The position numbers and the translations under genes were made by a program. A DNA stretch of 64,000 bases from Nocardioides carbamazepini (GTDB lineage: Bacteria; Actinomycetota; Actinomycetes; Propionibacteriales; Nocardioidaceae): NCBI RefSeq assembly GCF_024614185.1, contig NZ_JAHTLF010000025.1, positions 310,001 through 374,000 of the forward strand, in the 5' to 3' direction. Of this stretch, positions 27,094 through 36,964 are shown piece after piece (the first letter of the stretch is position 1; the number at the start of each line of letters is the position of its first letter). The notes beneath the pieces were generated by a model. The model was not told the origin of the DNA, did no database searches, and saw nothing but the letters and a program-made list of their open reading frames with translations.

Positions 27094-27855
27094 TCAGCCG
27101 CGGCTGTGCCAGATCACGATCTCGTCGAGCAGCGCGGGGTGCTGCTTGGCGACGTACTTCACGTAGTCGCTCATGTGCTCGGTCATGAGGCTCTCGGCAC
27201 GGGCTCCGTCACCCGCCAGGATCGCCTCCGCGATGTCGACGTGGGCGGTGTGGACGTCGTGCTGCTTGTTCTTCGGGAAGAGGACCGACCGGACCCGGTC
27301 GCGGAAGATCTCGGCCAGGGACTGGCACACCAGGCTGACCAGGGTGTTCTCGCCCAGGGAGATCACCGAGGCATGGAAGTCCCCGGTGATGTGGAGGTAC
27401 GTCTCGTTGTCCGGCGCGTCCGGGCCGGACCCGGCGAGTGCGACGAGCTCCCGGGCCGTGTCGGACCCCTTCTGCCGCTCCGCGGCGAGGCGCGCCGCCA
27501 TCGGCTCCAGGATCAGCCGGGCCTCGTTGACCTCGCGGTAGGTCACCTCGGCGAACTGGAAGAAGAGCGAGGCGACGCGTCCGAAGTCCTCGGCGTGCAC
27601 GCTCTGCACGACCGGCCCGCCGCCGGGGCCCGGCTTGAGGGCGATCAGCCCGCAGGTCTCCAGCACGCGCAGTGCCTCGCGAAGCGTGCCCCGGCCGACG
27701 CTGTACTCGGCCAGCATGTCGGCCTCCTTGGGCAGCTGGTCGCCCGTCCCGAGGCCGCGTCGCCTGATGTCGCGCAGGACCGACTGCGCCACGTTGTTGG
27801 CGAGCTTGTCCTTGCGAGCGGTGCGTCGGGGCGCGGCTCCGGGCGTCGTGCTCAT
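27094..27855 (-). CDS. FCD-type GntR transcriptional regulator, second copy
   Basis: 253 aa; ATG 27855 with GGAGGACC upstream. Winged-helix part: LGTGDQLPKEADML, VGRGTLREALRVLETCGLIAL, KPGPGGGPVV; then the FCD helical domain (ITGDFHASVISLGENTL, HVDIAEAILAGDGARAESLM). It is a paralogue of the regulator at 4273, with an almost identical recognition stretch. It lies downstream of the CoA ligase on the same strand, 109 nt away, with a CATCATGATG palindrome in its leader region. Confidence 0.9.
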   Translation of the reverse strand: MSTTPGAAPRRTARKDKLANNVAQSVLRDIRRRGLGTGDQLPKEADMLAEYSVGRGTLREALRVLETCGLIALKPGPGGGPVVQSVHAEDFGRVASLFFQFAEVTYREVNEARLILEPMAARLAAERQKGSDTARELVALAGSGPDAPDNETYLHITGDFHASVISLGENTLVSLVCQSLAEIFRDRVRSVLFPKNKQHDVHTAHVDIAEAILAGDGARAESLMTEHMSDYVKYVAKQHPALLDEIVIWHSRG

Positions 27856-27872
27856 TGCAGGTCCTCCATGCG

Positions 27873-27882
27873 CATCATGATG
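27873..27882. promoter_or_regulatory. Candidate GntR operator core CATCATGATG
   Basis: A perfect 10-bp palindrome 18 nt upstream of the GntR start. It shares the ATCATGAT core with the site at 227-246, which suggests autoregulation. Confidence 0.4.
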
Positions 27883-27964
27883 ACGACATCATGGCCGCTC
27901 CCCAGCCGGTTCCGACGGAGGCATGCCCGAAGGGGGTGTGCCGGCGGCGCCTGGCGCGCCGGGC

Positions 27965-29551
27965 TCAGCCGTCGTCGCCCGCCCCCAGGTCGGCGTGCGC
28001 GTCCCGGAGCTGACGCTTGAGGATCTTGCCGCTGGGGTTCTTGGGGAGCGCGTCGGCGAGGACGACGTACTTCGGCGCCTTGTAGCCGGCCAGCCTCCCG
28101 CGGGCGTGGGCGAGCACGTCCTCGGCGGCGAGGTCGGCGCCGGCGCGGGGCACGACCACGGCGGCGACCGCCTCGACCCAGCGCGGGTGGCTGACGCCGA
28201 AGACGGCGACCTCGGCGACGTCGGGGTGGGTGTAGATGGCCTCCTCGACCTCGCGGCTGGCGACGTTCTCGCCACCGGTCTTGATCATGTCCTTCTTGCG
28301 GTCCACGACGTAGAGGTGCCCGGTGTCGTCGAGGTAGCCGAGATCGCCGGAGTGGAACCAGCCGCCGCGGAACGCCTCGGCCGTCTTCTCCGGGTCCCGG
28401 TAGTAGCCGAGCGTCGCGTGGGGGCCGCGGTGCACGATCTCGCCGACCGTGCCGGCGGGGACGGGCCGGTCCTCGTCGTCGACGATCCGGGTCTCGACGT
28501 TGAGGGCGGGGCGCCCGGCCGAGCCGGCGTACGGAAGCTGCTCGTCCGGGCCGAGGATGGTGGCGAGCGGGGCCATCTCGGTCTGGCCGTAGAAGTTCCA
28601 CAGCGCGACGTCGGGCAGTCGCCGTTGGAGCTCGCGCAGCACCTCGACCGGCATGGGGGAGGCGCCGTAGTAGCCCTTGCGCAGGCTGGACAGGTCGGTC
28701 GTGTCGAAGTCCGGGTGCCGCAGCAGCCCGATCCACACCGTCGGCGGCGCGAAGAACTTCGTGACGCGGTGCTCGGCGATGGCGCGCAGGACCGTCGCCG
28801 GGTCGGGGCCGGGCAGGATGATGCTGGTCGCGCCCAGGTAGACGTCGGTGCCGAGGAAGCAGTCGAGCTGTGCGCAGTGGTAGAGCGGCAGGGTGTGCAG
28901 CTCGACGTCGTCGGCGCTCATCGATCCGTCCAGCGCGCAGGAGACGTACTGCCACAGCAGCGAGCGGCTGCTCAGCAGCGCACCCTTGGGCCGCGACTCC
29001 GTGCCGGAGGTGAACATCATCCGGACCGGGTCGTCGTCGGCCATCGGTACGACGACCGGCGGGCCGTCGTGCTCGAGCCAGCCGGCGAGGTCGGCCCAGC
29101 CGGCCGGGGGCGCCGTGCCCGTCAGCCCGATCGACGCGCGGACCCGGACCTGCGGGTCGGCGGCCGCGGCGAGGGCGGCGTCGGCGGTCGGGACCAGGGC
29201 GTCCTCGACCACGAACCCGGCCGCCCCGCTGTGGTCGAGGATGAACCCGATCTCCTCGGCGCCCAGCATGAAGTTGATCGGCACCAGCACCACGCCGGCG
29301 CGGGCCGCCGCGAAGTCCAGCACGGCGAACTGCCAGCAGTTGTGGCTGAGCAGGGCGAGCCGGTCGCCCTTCGCGAGCCCGGCTGCCGCGAGTGCGGCGG
29401 CCGTCCGCTCGACGCAGGCGTCCAGCTCGGCGTACGTCATCCGGTGCCGCCCGTCGACCAGCGCGACCTTGTCGGGAACGCGCTGGGCGGTGCGGCGGGG
29501 GAGATCGCCGAGGGTGTGCTGACGGGCCGATGCGACGTCGCTCTCGCTCAT
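27965..29551 (-). CDS. AMP-forming acyl-CoA synthetase
   Basis: 528 aa from ATG 29551 (MSESDVASARQHTLGDLPRR). An ATG at 29578 is in frame, but it lies upstream of the likely -10 (GGATAT/TATAGC near 29560). Adenylation motifs: MMFTSGTESRPKGALLS (P-loop), NFYGQTEMAPLATI, GDLGYLDDTGHLYVVDRKKD, GGENVASREVEEAI and the catalytic Lys in PKNPSGKILKRQLR. It activates a carboxylic acid as CoA thioester through an acyl-AMP. Divergent from the crotonase at 29610 with a TetR-type palindrome between. Confidence 0.9.
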   Translation of the reverse strand: MSESDVASARQHTLGDLPRRTAQRVPDKVALVDGRHRMTYAELDACVERTAAALAAAGLAKGDRLALLSHNCWQFAVLDFAAARAGVVLVPINFMLGAEEIGFILDHSGAAGFVVEDALVPTADAALAAAADPQVRVRASIGLTGTAPPAGWADLAGWLEHDGPPVVVPMADDDPVRMMFTSGTESRPKGALLSSRSLLWQYVSCALDGSMSADDVELHTLPLYHCAQLDCFLGTDVYLGATSIILPGPDPATVLRAIAEHRVTKFFAPPTVWIGLLRHPDFDTTDLSSLRKGYYGASPMPVEVLRELQRRLPDVALWNFYGQTEMAPLATILGPDEQLPYAGSAGRPALNVETRIVDDEDRPVPAGTVGEIVHRGPHATLGYYRDPEKTAEAFRGGWFHSGDLGYLDDTGHLYVVDRKKDMIKTGGENVASREVEEAIYTHPDVAEVAVFGVSHPRWVEAVAAVVVPRAGADLAAEDVLAHARGRLAGYKAPKYVVLADALPKNPSGKILKRQLRDAHADLGAGDDG

Positions 29552-29580
29552 GCTCGGCAGGCTATATCCTCGGGTCATCT

Positions 29581-29596
29581 AAACGAACGTTCGATT
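29581..29596. promoter_or_regulatory. TetR-type operator A
   Basis: AAACGAACGTTCGATT, core CGAACGTTCG perfectly palindromic, between the divergent CoA ligase and crotonase genes. The same pattern AAnCG-N2-CG-N2-CGnTT recurs at 31318 and 36874. The TetR at 32177 is the nearest candidate ligand. Confidence 0.7.
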
Positions 29597-29609
29597 GAGA
29601 GGAGTTGTC

Positions 29610-30584
29610 ATGGAGCACGTCACGATGCGGGTCGAGGACCGGATCGCCACGCTGAGCTTCGCGCGACCCGACCGGCTCAACGCCTTCACCGACACGATGG
29701 AGGCCGAGCTGATCGAGGCCCTCGACGCGATCGACGCCGACGACGAGGTGCGGGTCGTGGTGCTGACCGGCGAGGGCGGGGCGTTCTGCGCGGGCATGGA
29801 CCTGAGCGAGTCCTCCGACGCGTTCACCCGGTGGCGCACCTCGCCGAGCGCGCCCGAGGGCACGGTGTTCGAGGTGCCCGGTGAGGAGCTCCCGATGCGC
29901 CGCGATGGCGGCGGCCGGGTGGTGCTGCGGCTGTTCGACCTGGACAAGCCGGTGATCGCCGCGGTCAACGGGCCGGCGGTCGGCGTCGGGGCCACCATCA
30001 CGCTGCCCTGCGACGTCCGGCTGGCCTCGGAGCGGGCCCGCTTCGGGTTCGTGTTCAACCGCCGCGGGTTCGTGCCCGAGTCCTGCTCGACCTGGTTCCT
30101 CCCGCGGGTGGTGCCGATGCAGACCGCCCTCGAGTGGGTCTACACCGGCCGGGTGTTCGACGCCGACGAGGCGCTGGCCAAGGGCCTGGTCCGCGATGTG
30201 TACGCCGAGGACGAACTGCTCCCCGCCGCCTACGCCCTCGCCCGCGAGATCGCCGAAAACACCGCACCGGTCTCGACCGCGCTGGCCCGCCGGATGATGT
30301 GGCGGATGCTCGGGGCCGAGCACCCGGTGGTCGCGCACACCGCTGAGACGATCGGACTCAACCTGCGCGGCGTGAGCCGCGACGCCCGCGACGGGATCGC
30401 CGCCTTTCTCGAGAAGCGGGACCCGGTCTTCACGGACCGGGTCCCCGCCGACGTGCCAGACGTGTTCGCGTCCTTCCCGGCGCCCCAGTTCGACCCCGCG
30501 GCGCTCAGCGTCGCTCGTACGTCGGAGTCCGCTTCTCCAGGAACGCCGCCGTCGCCTCCTTCTGGTCCCGCGTCAGCGCGGTGA
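29610..30584 (+). CDS. Enoyl-CoA hydratase/isomerase (crotonase) family protein
   Basis: 324 aa from ATG 29610 with AGAGGAG upstream. Crotonase landmarks: LSFARPDRLNAFT, the CoA/oxyanion loop GGAFCAGMDLSES, AAVNGPAVGVGATITLPCDVRLA and FGFVFNRRGFVPESCSTWFLPR, with a Glu at the position used by PaaG/ECI-type isomerases. It hydrates or isomerises an enoyl-CoA. The last ~27 residues are Ser/Pro-rich and lie antisense to the end of the crotonase at 30505, an 80-bp convergent overlap, so the tail is probably not functional. Confidence 0.87.
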   Translation: MEHVTMRVEDRIATLSFARPDRLNAFTDTMEAELIEALDAIDADDEVRVVVLTGEGGAFCAGMDLSESSDAFTRWRTSPSAPEGTVFEVPGEELPMRRDGGGRVVLRLFDLDKPVIAAVNGPAVGVGATITLPCDVRLASERARFGFVFNRRGFVPESCSTWFLPRVVPMQTALEWVYTGRVFDADEALAKGLVRDVYAEDELLPAAYALAREIAENTAPVSTALARRMMWRMLGAEHPVVAHTAETIGLNLRGVSRDARDGIAAFLEKRDPVFTDRVPADVPDVFASFPAPQFDPAALSVARTSESASPGTPPSPPSGPASAR

Positions 30585-31302
30585 TGACCTGCTGCCGGTT
30601 CTCCAGCTCGATCCCGGCGCGCAGGCTCGGCATCTCGAGCGCGAGCCACATGCCCTGCTTGGTGAGCTCGACCTGAATCGGGCCGTTGCCGAGGATCTGC
30701 CCGGCCGTCGCGAGCGCCGCGTCGAGCAGCTCCTCGGCGCCGGCGACCCGGACGACCAGCCCGATCCGATGCGCCTCCTCGGCGTCGAAGCGTCGGCCGG
30801 TCAGCATCAGCTCGTGCGCGTTGCCGGCGCCGACGATGCGGGGGAGCAGCCAGGAGACGCCGATGTCGCAGGCGGAGTAGCCGGCGGTGATGAAGGAGAC
30901 CTTGAAGATCGCCCCCTCGGCGGCGATGCGTACGTCGGCCGCGCAGACCAGTGCCAGCCCGCCACCCGCCGCGGGCCCGTTGACGGCGGCGACGACGGGC
31001 TGGGGGAGCAGGTGGATCTTCTCGGTCAGGGCGGCGATCTCGCGCTGCCGGTCCAGGACCGAGATCGGGTCGGCGTCGGAGGACCGCCCGTCGTCGTACC
31101 CCTGGAGGTCGAGTCCGGCGCAGAAGGCCCGCCCGGCGCCGGTGAGCACGACGACCCGGCAGGCCCGGTCGGTGCGGATCCGGTCCAGCTCGGCGTGCAG
31201 CGCGCCGACCAGCTCGGCGTCGAGGGCGTTGAGGCGCTCCGGCCGGTTGAGGGTGAGCTGGACGACTCCGTCGAGGGGGCGGGTGACGAGCAGGGTGGGC
31301 AC
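30505..31302 (-). CDS. Enoyl-CoA hydratase/isomerase (crotonase) family protein
   Basis: 265 aa from GTG 31302 with CAGGAG upstream. Motifs: LTLNRPERLNALD, GAGRAFCAGLDLQGYDD, AAVNGPAAGGGLALVCAADVRIA and FITAGYSACDIGVSWLLPRIVG, an isomerase-like site with Asp in CDIG. Ends in AFLEKRTPTYERR, the usual crotonase tail. Divergent from the SDR at 31354 across operator B; convergent overlap with the crotonase at 29610. Confidence 0.88.
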   Translation of the reverse strand: MPTLLVTRPLDGVVQLTLNRPERLNALDAELVGALHAELDRIRTDRACRVVVLTGAGRAFCAGLDLQGYDDGRSSDADPISVLDRQREIAALTEKIHLLPQPVVAAVNGPAAGGGLALVCAADVRIAAEGAIFKVSFITAGYSACDIGVSWLLPRIVGAGNAHELMLTGRRFDAEEAHRIGLVVRVAGAEELLDAALATAGQILGNGPIQVELTKQGMWLALEMPSLRAGIELENRQQVITALTRDQKEATAAFLEKRTPTYERR

Positions 31303-31317
31303 GGCGACTCCTGAATT

Positions 31318-31333
31318 AAACGAGCGATCGTTT
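31318..31333. promoter_or_regulatory. TetR-type operator B
   Basis: AAACGAGCGATCGTTT (14 of 16 bases symmetric) between the divergent crotonase and SDR genes. It covers the -35 region of the SDR promoter, whose -10 is TATCCT at 31342-31347. Confidence 0.7.
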
Positions 31334-31353
31334 GGTTTTGCTATCCTAGGCCG

Positions 31354-32124
31354 GTGCCCACGACTTCCGACAGCCCCGACCTCCTCGCCGGGCAGGTCGC
31401 CCTCGTCACCGGCGCCAGCGCGGGGTTGGGGCGGCACTTCGCCTTGACGCTCGCCCGCGCCGGAGCCGCGGTCGCGGTGGCGGCGCGGCGTGCGGACCGG
31501 CTCGCCGGCCTCGTCGCCGAGGTCGAGGGCGCGGGCGGCCGCGCGCTCGCCGTGCAGCTCGACGTCACCGACGCCGCCGCGATCACCGCGGCCGTCGACG
31601 CGGTCGCCGCCGGGCTCGGCACCCCCACGATCCTGGTCAACAACGCCGGGATGCCCGACGCGCAGCGCGCGCACAAGATGTCGCTGGAGCTGGTCGACGC
31701 GGTGCTCGCGACCAACCTGCGCGGCCCGTGGCTGCTGGCCACCGAGGTCGCGCGCCGCCTGATTGCCGGAGAGCGACCGGGCCGCATCGTCAACATCTCC
31801 TCGATGTCCGCCTTCCACTACGCGGGCGAGGGGGCGGCGCTCTACTGCACCACCAAGGCCGCCGTGAACCGGATGACCGAGACCCTCGCGGTCGAGTGGG
31901 CGCGGTACGGCGTCAACGTCAACGCGATCGCCCCGGGGGCGTTCGGCAGCGAGATGACGGACGGGATGCTCCAGCGGATGGGCGACATCTCGCAGGCCTT
32001 CCCCCGGCGCCGGATCGGCGTACCCGAGCAGCTGGAGAGCACCCTGCTCTATCTCGTCTCGCCGGCCTCGGAGGCCGTGACCGGCACCGTCGTCAAGGTC
32101 GACGACGGCCAGACGCACCGGTGA
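31354..32124 (+). CDS. Short-chain dehydrogenase/reductase (SDR)
   Basis: 256 aa. Cofactor site TGASAGLG, acidic/basic strand end AARRADRL, LVNNAGMPDAQRA, NISSMSAFHYAGEGAALYCTTK with the Ser-Tyr-Lys triad, NAIAPGAFGSEM. GTG 31354 lies about 7 nt after a TATCCT -10 box, so the mRNA is probably leaderless. Next to a CoA ligase, an ACAD10/11-like enzyme and an APH kinase, a ketone/hydroxyl interconversion on an acyl-CoA (as LvaD does in levulinate catabolism) is a reasonable inference. Confidence 0.87.
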   Translation: MPTTSDSPDLLAGQVALVTGASAGLGRHFALTLARAGAAVAVAARRADRLAGLVAEVEGAGGRALAVQLDVTDAAAITAAVDAVAAGLGTPTILVNNAGMPDAQRAHKMSLELVDAVLATNLRGPWLLATEVARRLIAGERPGRIVNISSMSAFHYAGEGAALYCTTKAAVNRMTETLAVEWARYGVNVNAIAPGAFGSEMTDGMLQRMGDISQAFPRRRIGVPEQLESTLLYLVSPASEAVTGTVVKVDDGQTHR

Positions 32125-32176
32125 GCCGCGCCGGGATGCCACACTGACCCTCGACCCACACCGACCAGGAGGTGCC

Positions 32177-32833
32177 GTGGCCCGGCCGAAGGGACAGCAG
32201 CGCAACAGCCGTGACGTGCTGGTCGCCGCCGCCGTCGAGAACTTCACCGCCCTGGGCTACCACGGGACCTCGATGCGCGACATCGCCCGCACTGCGGGGG
32301 TCACGGTCGCCAGCATCTACCACCACTTCCCGTCGAAGCAGGACATCCTGCAGCACGTCATGCTCGGGACGATCACCGACGTGCTCGCCGCGACCCGGAC
32401 TGCCGTCGCGGAAGCGGTGGCCGAGGGGCGGACCGGGCCGACCGAGCGCCTCGAGGCGGTCGTCGACGCCTGGGTCGTCTTCCACACCACCCGCCAGGCC
32501 GAGGCGCTGATCGGCGCATCCGAGATCCGCAGCCTCGACGAGGCCGGCCGGGCGGCGCTGGTCGCGCACCGCGACGAGCAGGAGGCGCTGTTCCGCGAGA
32601 TCATCGAGGACGGCGTCCGGGAGGGCGCGTTCGCGACCGGCTACCCGCGCGAGGCGGCCCGGGCGATCATCGAGATGGGCTCGTCGATCTCGTCCTGGTA
32701 CCGCCTCGGCGGCGAGCTCAGCCCCGAGGAGATGTCGGTGCGCTACCGCGAGCTCGCCCGCGGCACCGTCGTCGACACCGGCCTGACGGCTACCGGCTCC
32801 AGCCGGGCGCGCGCTTCTCGAAGAAGGCGCTGA
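32177..32833 (+). CDS. TetR-family transcriptional regulator
   Basis: 218 aa; GTG 32177 with AGGAGG at 32167-32172. HTH region: NFTALGYHGTSMRDIARTAG, then VTVASIYHHFPSKQDIL, the usual TetR layout. The ligand domain is helical with a C-terminal basic tail. It follows the SDR gene by about 50 nt. The three 16-bp palindromes in this cluster (29581, 31318, 36874) are its likely targets. The last 44 bp overlap the end of the truncated crotonase on the opposite strand. Confidence 0.9.
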   Translation: MARPKGQQRNSRDVLVAAAVENFTALGYHGTSMRDIARTAGVTVASIYHHFPSKQDILQHVMLGTITDVLAATRTAVAEAVAEGRTGPTERLEAVVDAWVVFHTTRQAEALIGASEIRSLDEAGRAALVAHRDEQEALFREIIEDGVREGAFATGYPREAARAIIEMGSSISSWYRLGGELSPEEMSVRYRELARGTVVDTGLTATGSSRARASRRRR

Positions 32834-33212
32834 CCCCCTCCGCCCTGTCGGCGGAGCCGGCGACCCGCGCGGCCACCACGAGGTCGCACGCCAGCACCAC
32901 CTCGAAGCCACCGCCGAGAGCCGGGCCCTCGACCGCGGCGATCAGCGGCGTGCTCCGCCGACGCCGGACGACGCCGTACTCGCCGCCGCGAGGCGTGGCC
33001 GGGCTGGCCGGCTCGTGCAGGTCGGTGCCGGCGCTGAAGACGGGCCCGCTCGCGGCCAGGATGCCGACGTGCAGGGCCGGGTCGTCGTCCAACTCGTCGA
33101 GTGCCGCGGACAGAGCGTCGGCGAGCGCCCGGTCGAAGGCGTTGCGCTGGGCGGGCCGGTTCAAGGTGAGCAGCAGGGCCGCGCCGTCCCGCTCGACCTC
33201 GAGGACGCTCAT
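32790..33212 (-). pseudogene. Crotonase with large in-frame internal deletion
   Basis: Only 140 aa, against about 255 for its relatives. The N-terminal half is normal (LTLNRPAQRNAFD, SGPVFSAGTDLHEP, AAVEGPALGGGFEVVLACDLVVAA). It then jumps directly to the usual C-terminus (ADRAEGVSAFFEKRAPGWSR). Compared with the intact crotonase at 44792, about 110 residues are missing, including the second active-site segment around FGLPEV. The reading frame and ATGA overlap with the upstream gene are kept. Hydratase activity is unlikely. It could be decaying, or a retained truncated protein. Confidence 0.8.
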
Positions 33213-33469
33213 GGGCGCTCGACCAGGGTCACGACGTCGGCCCGGTCGACCGTGCCCGGCGTACCGGAGGCGGCGTGGGCATGGAGCTCCTTGGCGAACC
33301 AGTCCAGCGCCTCGCCGCCGAGCGGGTGGACCTGTCCGGGCTGCGTGTTGCACCGGGAGGCCGTGCGCTGCCCGGTCGTGAGCAGCGCGGTCAGGGCCTC
33401 CTCGGGGAGCGGCTCGGGCAGGTGCTCCCGGCAGCTCCACCTGCTCGCGATCATCGCGGCGAAGTGCAT
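33209..33469 (-). pseudogene. Nitroreductase with internal deletion (86-aa remnant)
   Basis: Starts as a nitroreductase-family FMN protein: MHFAAMIASRWSCREHLPEP, LTTGQRTASRCNTQPGQVHPLGGEAL, where family members have RTPSWCNTQPWQVH. After residue ~75 it passes to DRADVVTLVERP, which resembles the last residues of full-length (about 220 aa) nitroreductases. The FMN core is missing. ATG 33469 follows GAGAGGAC. Stop and start overlap the truncated crotonase (ATGA). It lies between the APH kinase and that crotonase in one operon. Confidence 0.7.
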
Positions 33470-33488
33470 GCTCGTCCTCTCGGTCGGG

Positions 33489-34513
33489 TCAGAGCCGGGC
33501 CAGCCCGCTTTCGAGGAACAGCGGGACGGCCTGCCCGGCGGTGTCGAAGCCGGGGCCGTGGGCGGCCCCGGCGCGATGGCGGTGGTCGATGCCGGCGGCG
33601 ATGACGGCCAGCTTGAAGTAGGCGAGGGCGAGGTGTTCGTCGAAGTCGCGCAGGGTGACGCCCCCTGCCTTCTCGTAGGACGCCGCGAGCTCCTCGACCG
33701 CGGGCAGCCGGTCGCTGGTCCACGCGCAGGGTGTGCCGATCACGAGGTCGAAGGCCGGGTCGCGGTAGACGCACATGTTGGCAACGTCGGCGACGGGGTC
33801 GCCGATGGTCGACAGCTCCCAGTCCACGACGGCCGCGACCGCGACGTCGTCCTTGCCGACGAACTGGATCAGGGTGTTGTCGAGTCGGTAGTCGCCGTGC
33901 ACGATCCCGGTCGCAGTCTGGGCGGGGAGTCGGTCGGTGAGCCGAGTGGCGAGTGTGGTGGCCAGGGTGGCGACCTCGTCGGGGAAGCTGGCACCGACGA
34001 TGTCCCATTGGCCGCGCCAGCGCCGCAGCTGCCGCTCGGCATAGGCATCGGGACGACCGAAGCGCTCGAGGCCGATCGCGACGTGGTCGACCGCGTGCAG
34101 GGCCGCGAGGGTCGCGTTGAGGGCTTCGATCGCCATGCTGAGCCGGGTGTCGTCGAGGGCGTCCAGCTGTTCCTGGGTCTGCACGGTGTGGCCCTCGACG
34201 AAGCCGGAGATCGCGAACGGTGCGCCGAGGACGTCGTCGTCCTCGTGCAGTGCGACTGCGGGCGGCACCGGTACGTCGGTCCGGCCCAGGGCTTTGATCG
34301 CCCGGAACTCGCGGGCCACGTCGTGTGCCGACGGGGTGCGTCCCGCACGAGGCGGAGTGCGCATTACCCACGCGTCGGCGTCGTCGTCGAGCCGGAAGGT
34401 GAGGTTGGAGCGGCCGCCGGTGAGGAGCCGGCCGCGCAGCTCGCCGCGGGGCGTCGTACCGGCGGCGGTCATGACCTCGGTGACGCCGTCGAGCTCGCGG
34501 CGGGTGAGCTCGG

Positions 34514-34517
<4 letters not shown>
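33489..34517 (-). CDS. APH-fold phosphotransferase (ACAD10/11 kinase-domain type)
   Basis: 342 aa, aminoglycoside-phosphotransferase fold: LTGGRSNLTFRLD (nucleotide loop), the catalytic loop GIVHGDYRLDNTLI (Asp and Asn), and the metal site VVDWELSTIGDP. This branch is the one fused to acyl-CoA dehydrogenase in vertebrate ACAD10/11 and called LvaA in levulinate degradation, where it phosphorylates the 4-hydroxyl of hydroxyacyl-CoA. Its ATG overlaps the stop of the ACAD11-like gene upstream (ATGA), which supports that role over antibiotic resistance. Confidence 0.87.
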
Positions 34518-35689
<1,172 letters not shown>

Positions 35690-35691
35690 GG

Positions 35692-36849
35692 TCAGCGCCG
35701 TCCGAACAGGTCCTGGCCGATGATCTGGCGCATGATCTCGTTGGCGCCACCGAAGATCCGCTGGATCCGCGCGTCCTGGTACGCGCGACCGACCGGGTAC
35801 TCGAGCATGAAGCCGTAGCCGCCGTGCAGCTGCAGACAGCGGTCGACCACGCGGCCCTGCATCTCCGAGGCCCACAGCTTCGCCTTCGCCGCGTCGACCA
35901 CGGTGAGCTCCTCGGCGTTCCAGGCCCGGATGGCCTGGTCCACGAAGGCCCGGGTCACGTCGATCTCTGTCGCGACGTCGGCCAGCACGAAGCGGGTGTT
36001 CTGGAAGTCGGCGATCGGCTGGCCGAACGCGACCCGGTCGTCGACGTACTCGACCGTGGACTGGAGGATCGCGGCGGAGCCGGCCACCGCGGCGGCGGCG
36101 ATGGAGAGCCGCTCCAGAGGCAGGTGGTGGACCAGTTGGCCGAAGCCGCCGCCGATCTCGCCGACCACGTTGGCGTCGGGGACGAAGACCTCCTCGAAGA
36201 CCAGCTCGGCGGTGTCCTGGCCGTGCAGACCGACCTTGTTGAGCTTGCGACCGCGGCTGAACCCCGGCATGTCGCGCTCGACGACCATCAGCGTGAACCC
36301 GCGCGAGCCGCCCTCGGGGTCGGTGCGCACGACCGTGATCACCAGGTCGGAGTGGATGCCGTTGGTGATGAACGTCTTCGCACCGTTGACGACCCAGCCG
36401 CCGTCGACCCGGGTGCCCGACGTACGGATGCCGCGCAGGTCGCTTCCGGTGCCCGGCTCGGTCATCGCGATCGCGCCGATCAGCGCGCCCGCCACCATCC
36501 GCGGCAGCCAGCGGGCCTTCTGCTCGTCGTTGCCGAGGCTGGTGAGGTAGGGGATGGCGATGTCGTCCTGCAGCGAGAAGCTGGACGCGAGCGAGGTTGC
36601 GTGCACACGGGCGAGCTCCTCGAGCACTACGTTGCGGAAGCGGTAGTCGCGGAACTGCCCGGCGCCGCCGTACTCCACCGGCGCGGGGAGCCCGAGGATG
36701 CCCTGCTTGCCCGCGGCGAGCCAGACATCGCGGTCGATCAGACGCTCCTCCTCCCAACGCTCGATGTTGTCGACGACCTCGCGGTCGACGAACTCGCGCA
36801 CGACGGAGCGGAACTCCTCGTGGTCGGCGGTGTACAGGCTGCGCTTCAC
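35692..36849 (-). CDS. Acyl-CoA dehydrogenase (long-chain type)
   Basis: 385 aa from GTG 36849 (MKRSLYTADHEEFRSVVREF) with GGAAGGAC upstream; a TTG farther 5' has no RBS. Motifs: MTEPGTGSDLRGIRTSGTRV, VEYVDDRVAFGQPIADFQNT, LQLHGGYGFMLEYPVGRAYQDARIQ in two parts, ending IFGGANEIMRQIIGQDLFGRR. The GGANEIM ending is typical of LCAD-like enzymes, whose catalytic Glu sits elsewhere. First gene of the leftward operon under operator C. Confidence 0.9.
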   Translation of the reverse strand: MKRSLYTADHEEFRSVVREFVDREVVDNIERWEEERLIDRDVWLAAGKQGILGLPAPVEYGGAGQFRDYRFRNVVLEELARVHATSLASSFSLQDDIAIPYLTSLGNDEQKARWLPRMVAGALIGAIAMTEPGTGSDLRGIRTSGTRVDGGWVVNGAKTFITNGIHSDLVITVVRTDPEGGSRGFTLMVVERDMPGFSRGRKLNKVGLHGQDTAELVFEEVFVPDANVVGEIGGGFGQLVHHLPLERLSIAAAAVAGSAAILQSTVEYVDDRVAFGQPIADFQNTRFVLADVATEIDVTRAFVDQAIRAWNAEELTVVDAAKAKLWASEMQGRVVDRCLQLHGGYGFMLEYPVGRAYQDARIQRIFGGANEIMRQIIGQDLFGRR

Positions 36850-36873
36850 GGGCGCCGTCCTTCCCAATTAACT

Positions 36874-36889
36874 AAACGTTCGTTCGGTT
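36874..36889. promoter_or_regulatory. TetR-type operator C
   Basis: AAACGTTCGTTCGGTT (reverse AACCGAACGAACGTTT), matching the pattern AAnCG-N2-CG-N2-CGnTT of sites A and B. It lies 25 nt upstream of the dehydrogenase GTG at 36849, over the expected promoter (TAGTTAAT on the minus strand). Confidence 0.65.
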
Positions 36890-36964
36890 ACCGTATGATC
36901 TGAGGACGGATGCGTCAATCGGCGAGATGGGAGGCGCTGCGGTCCGGCGGGCGCCCACGACTCG

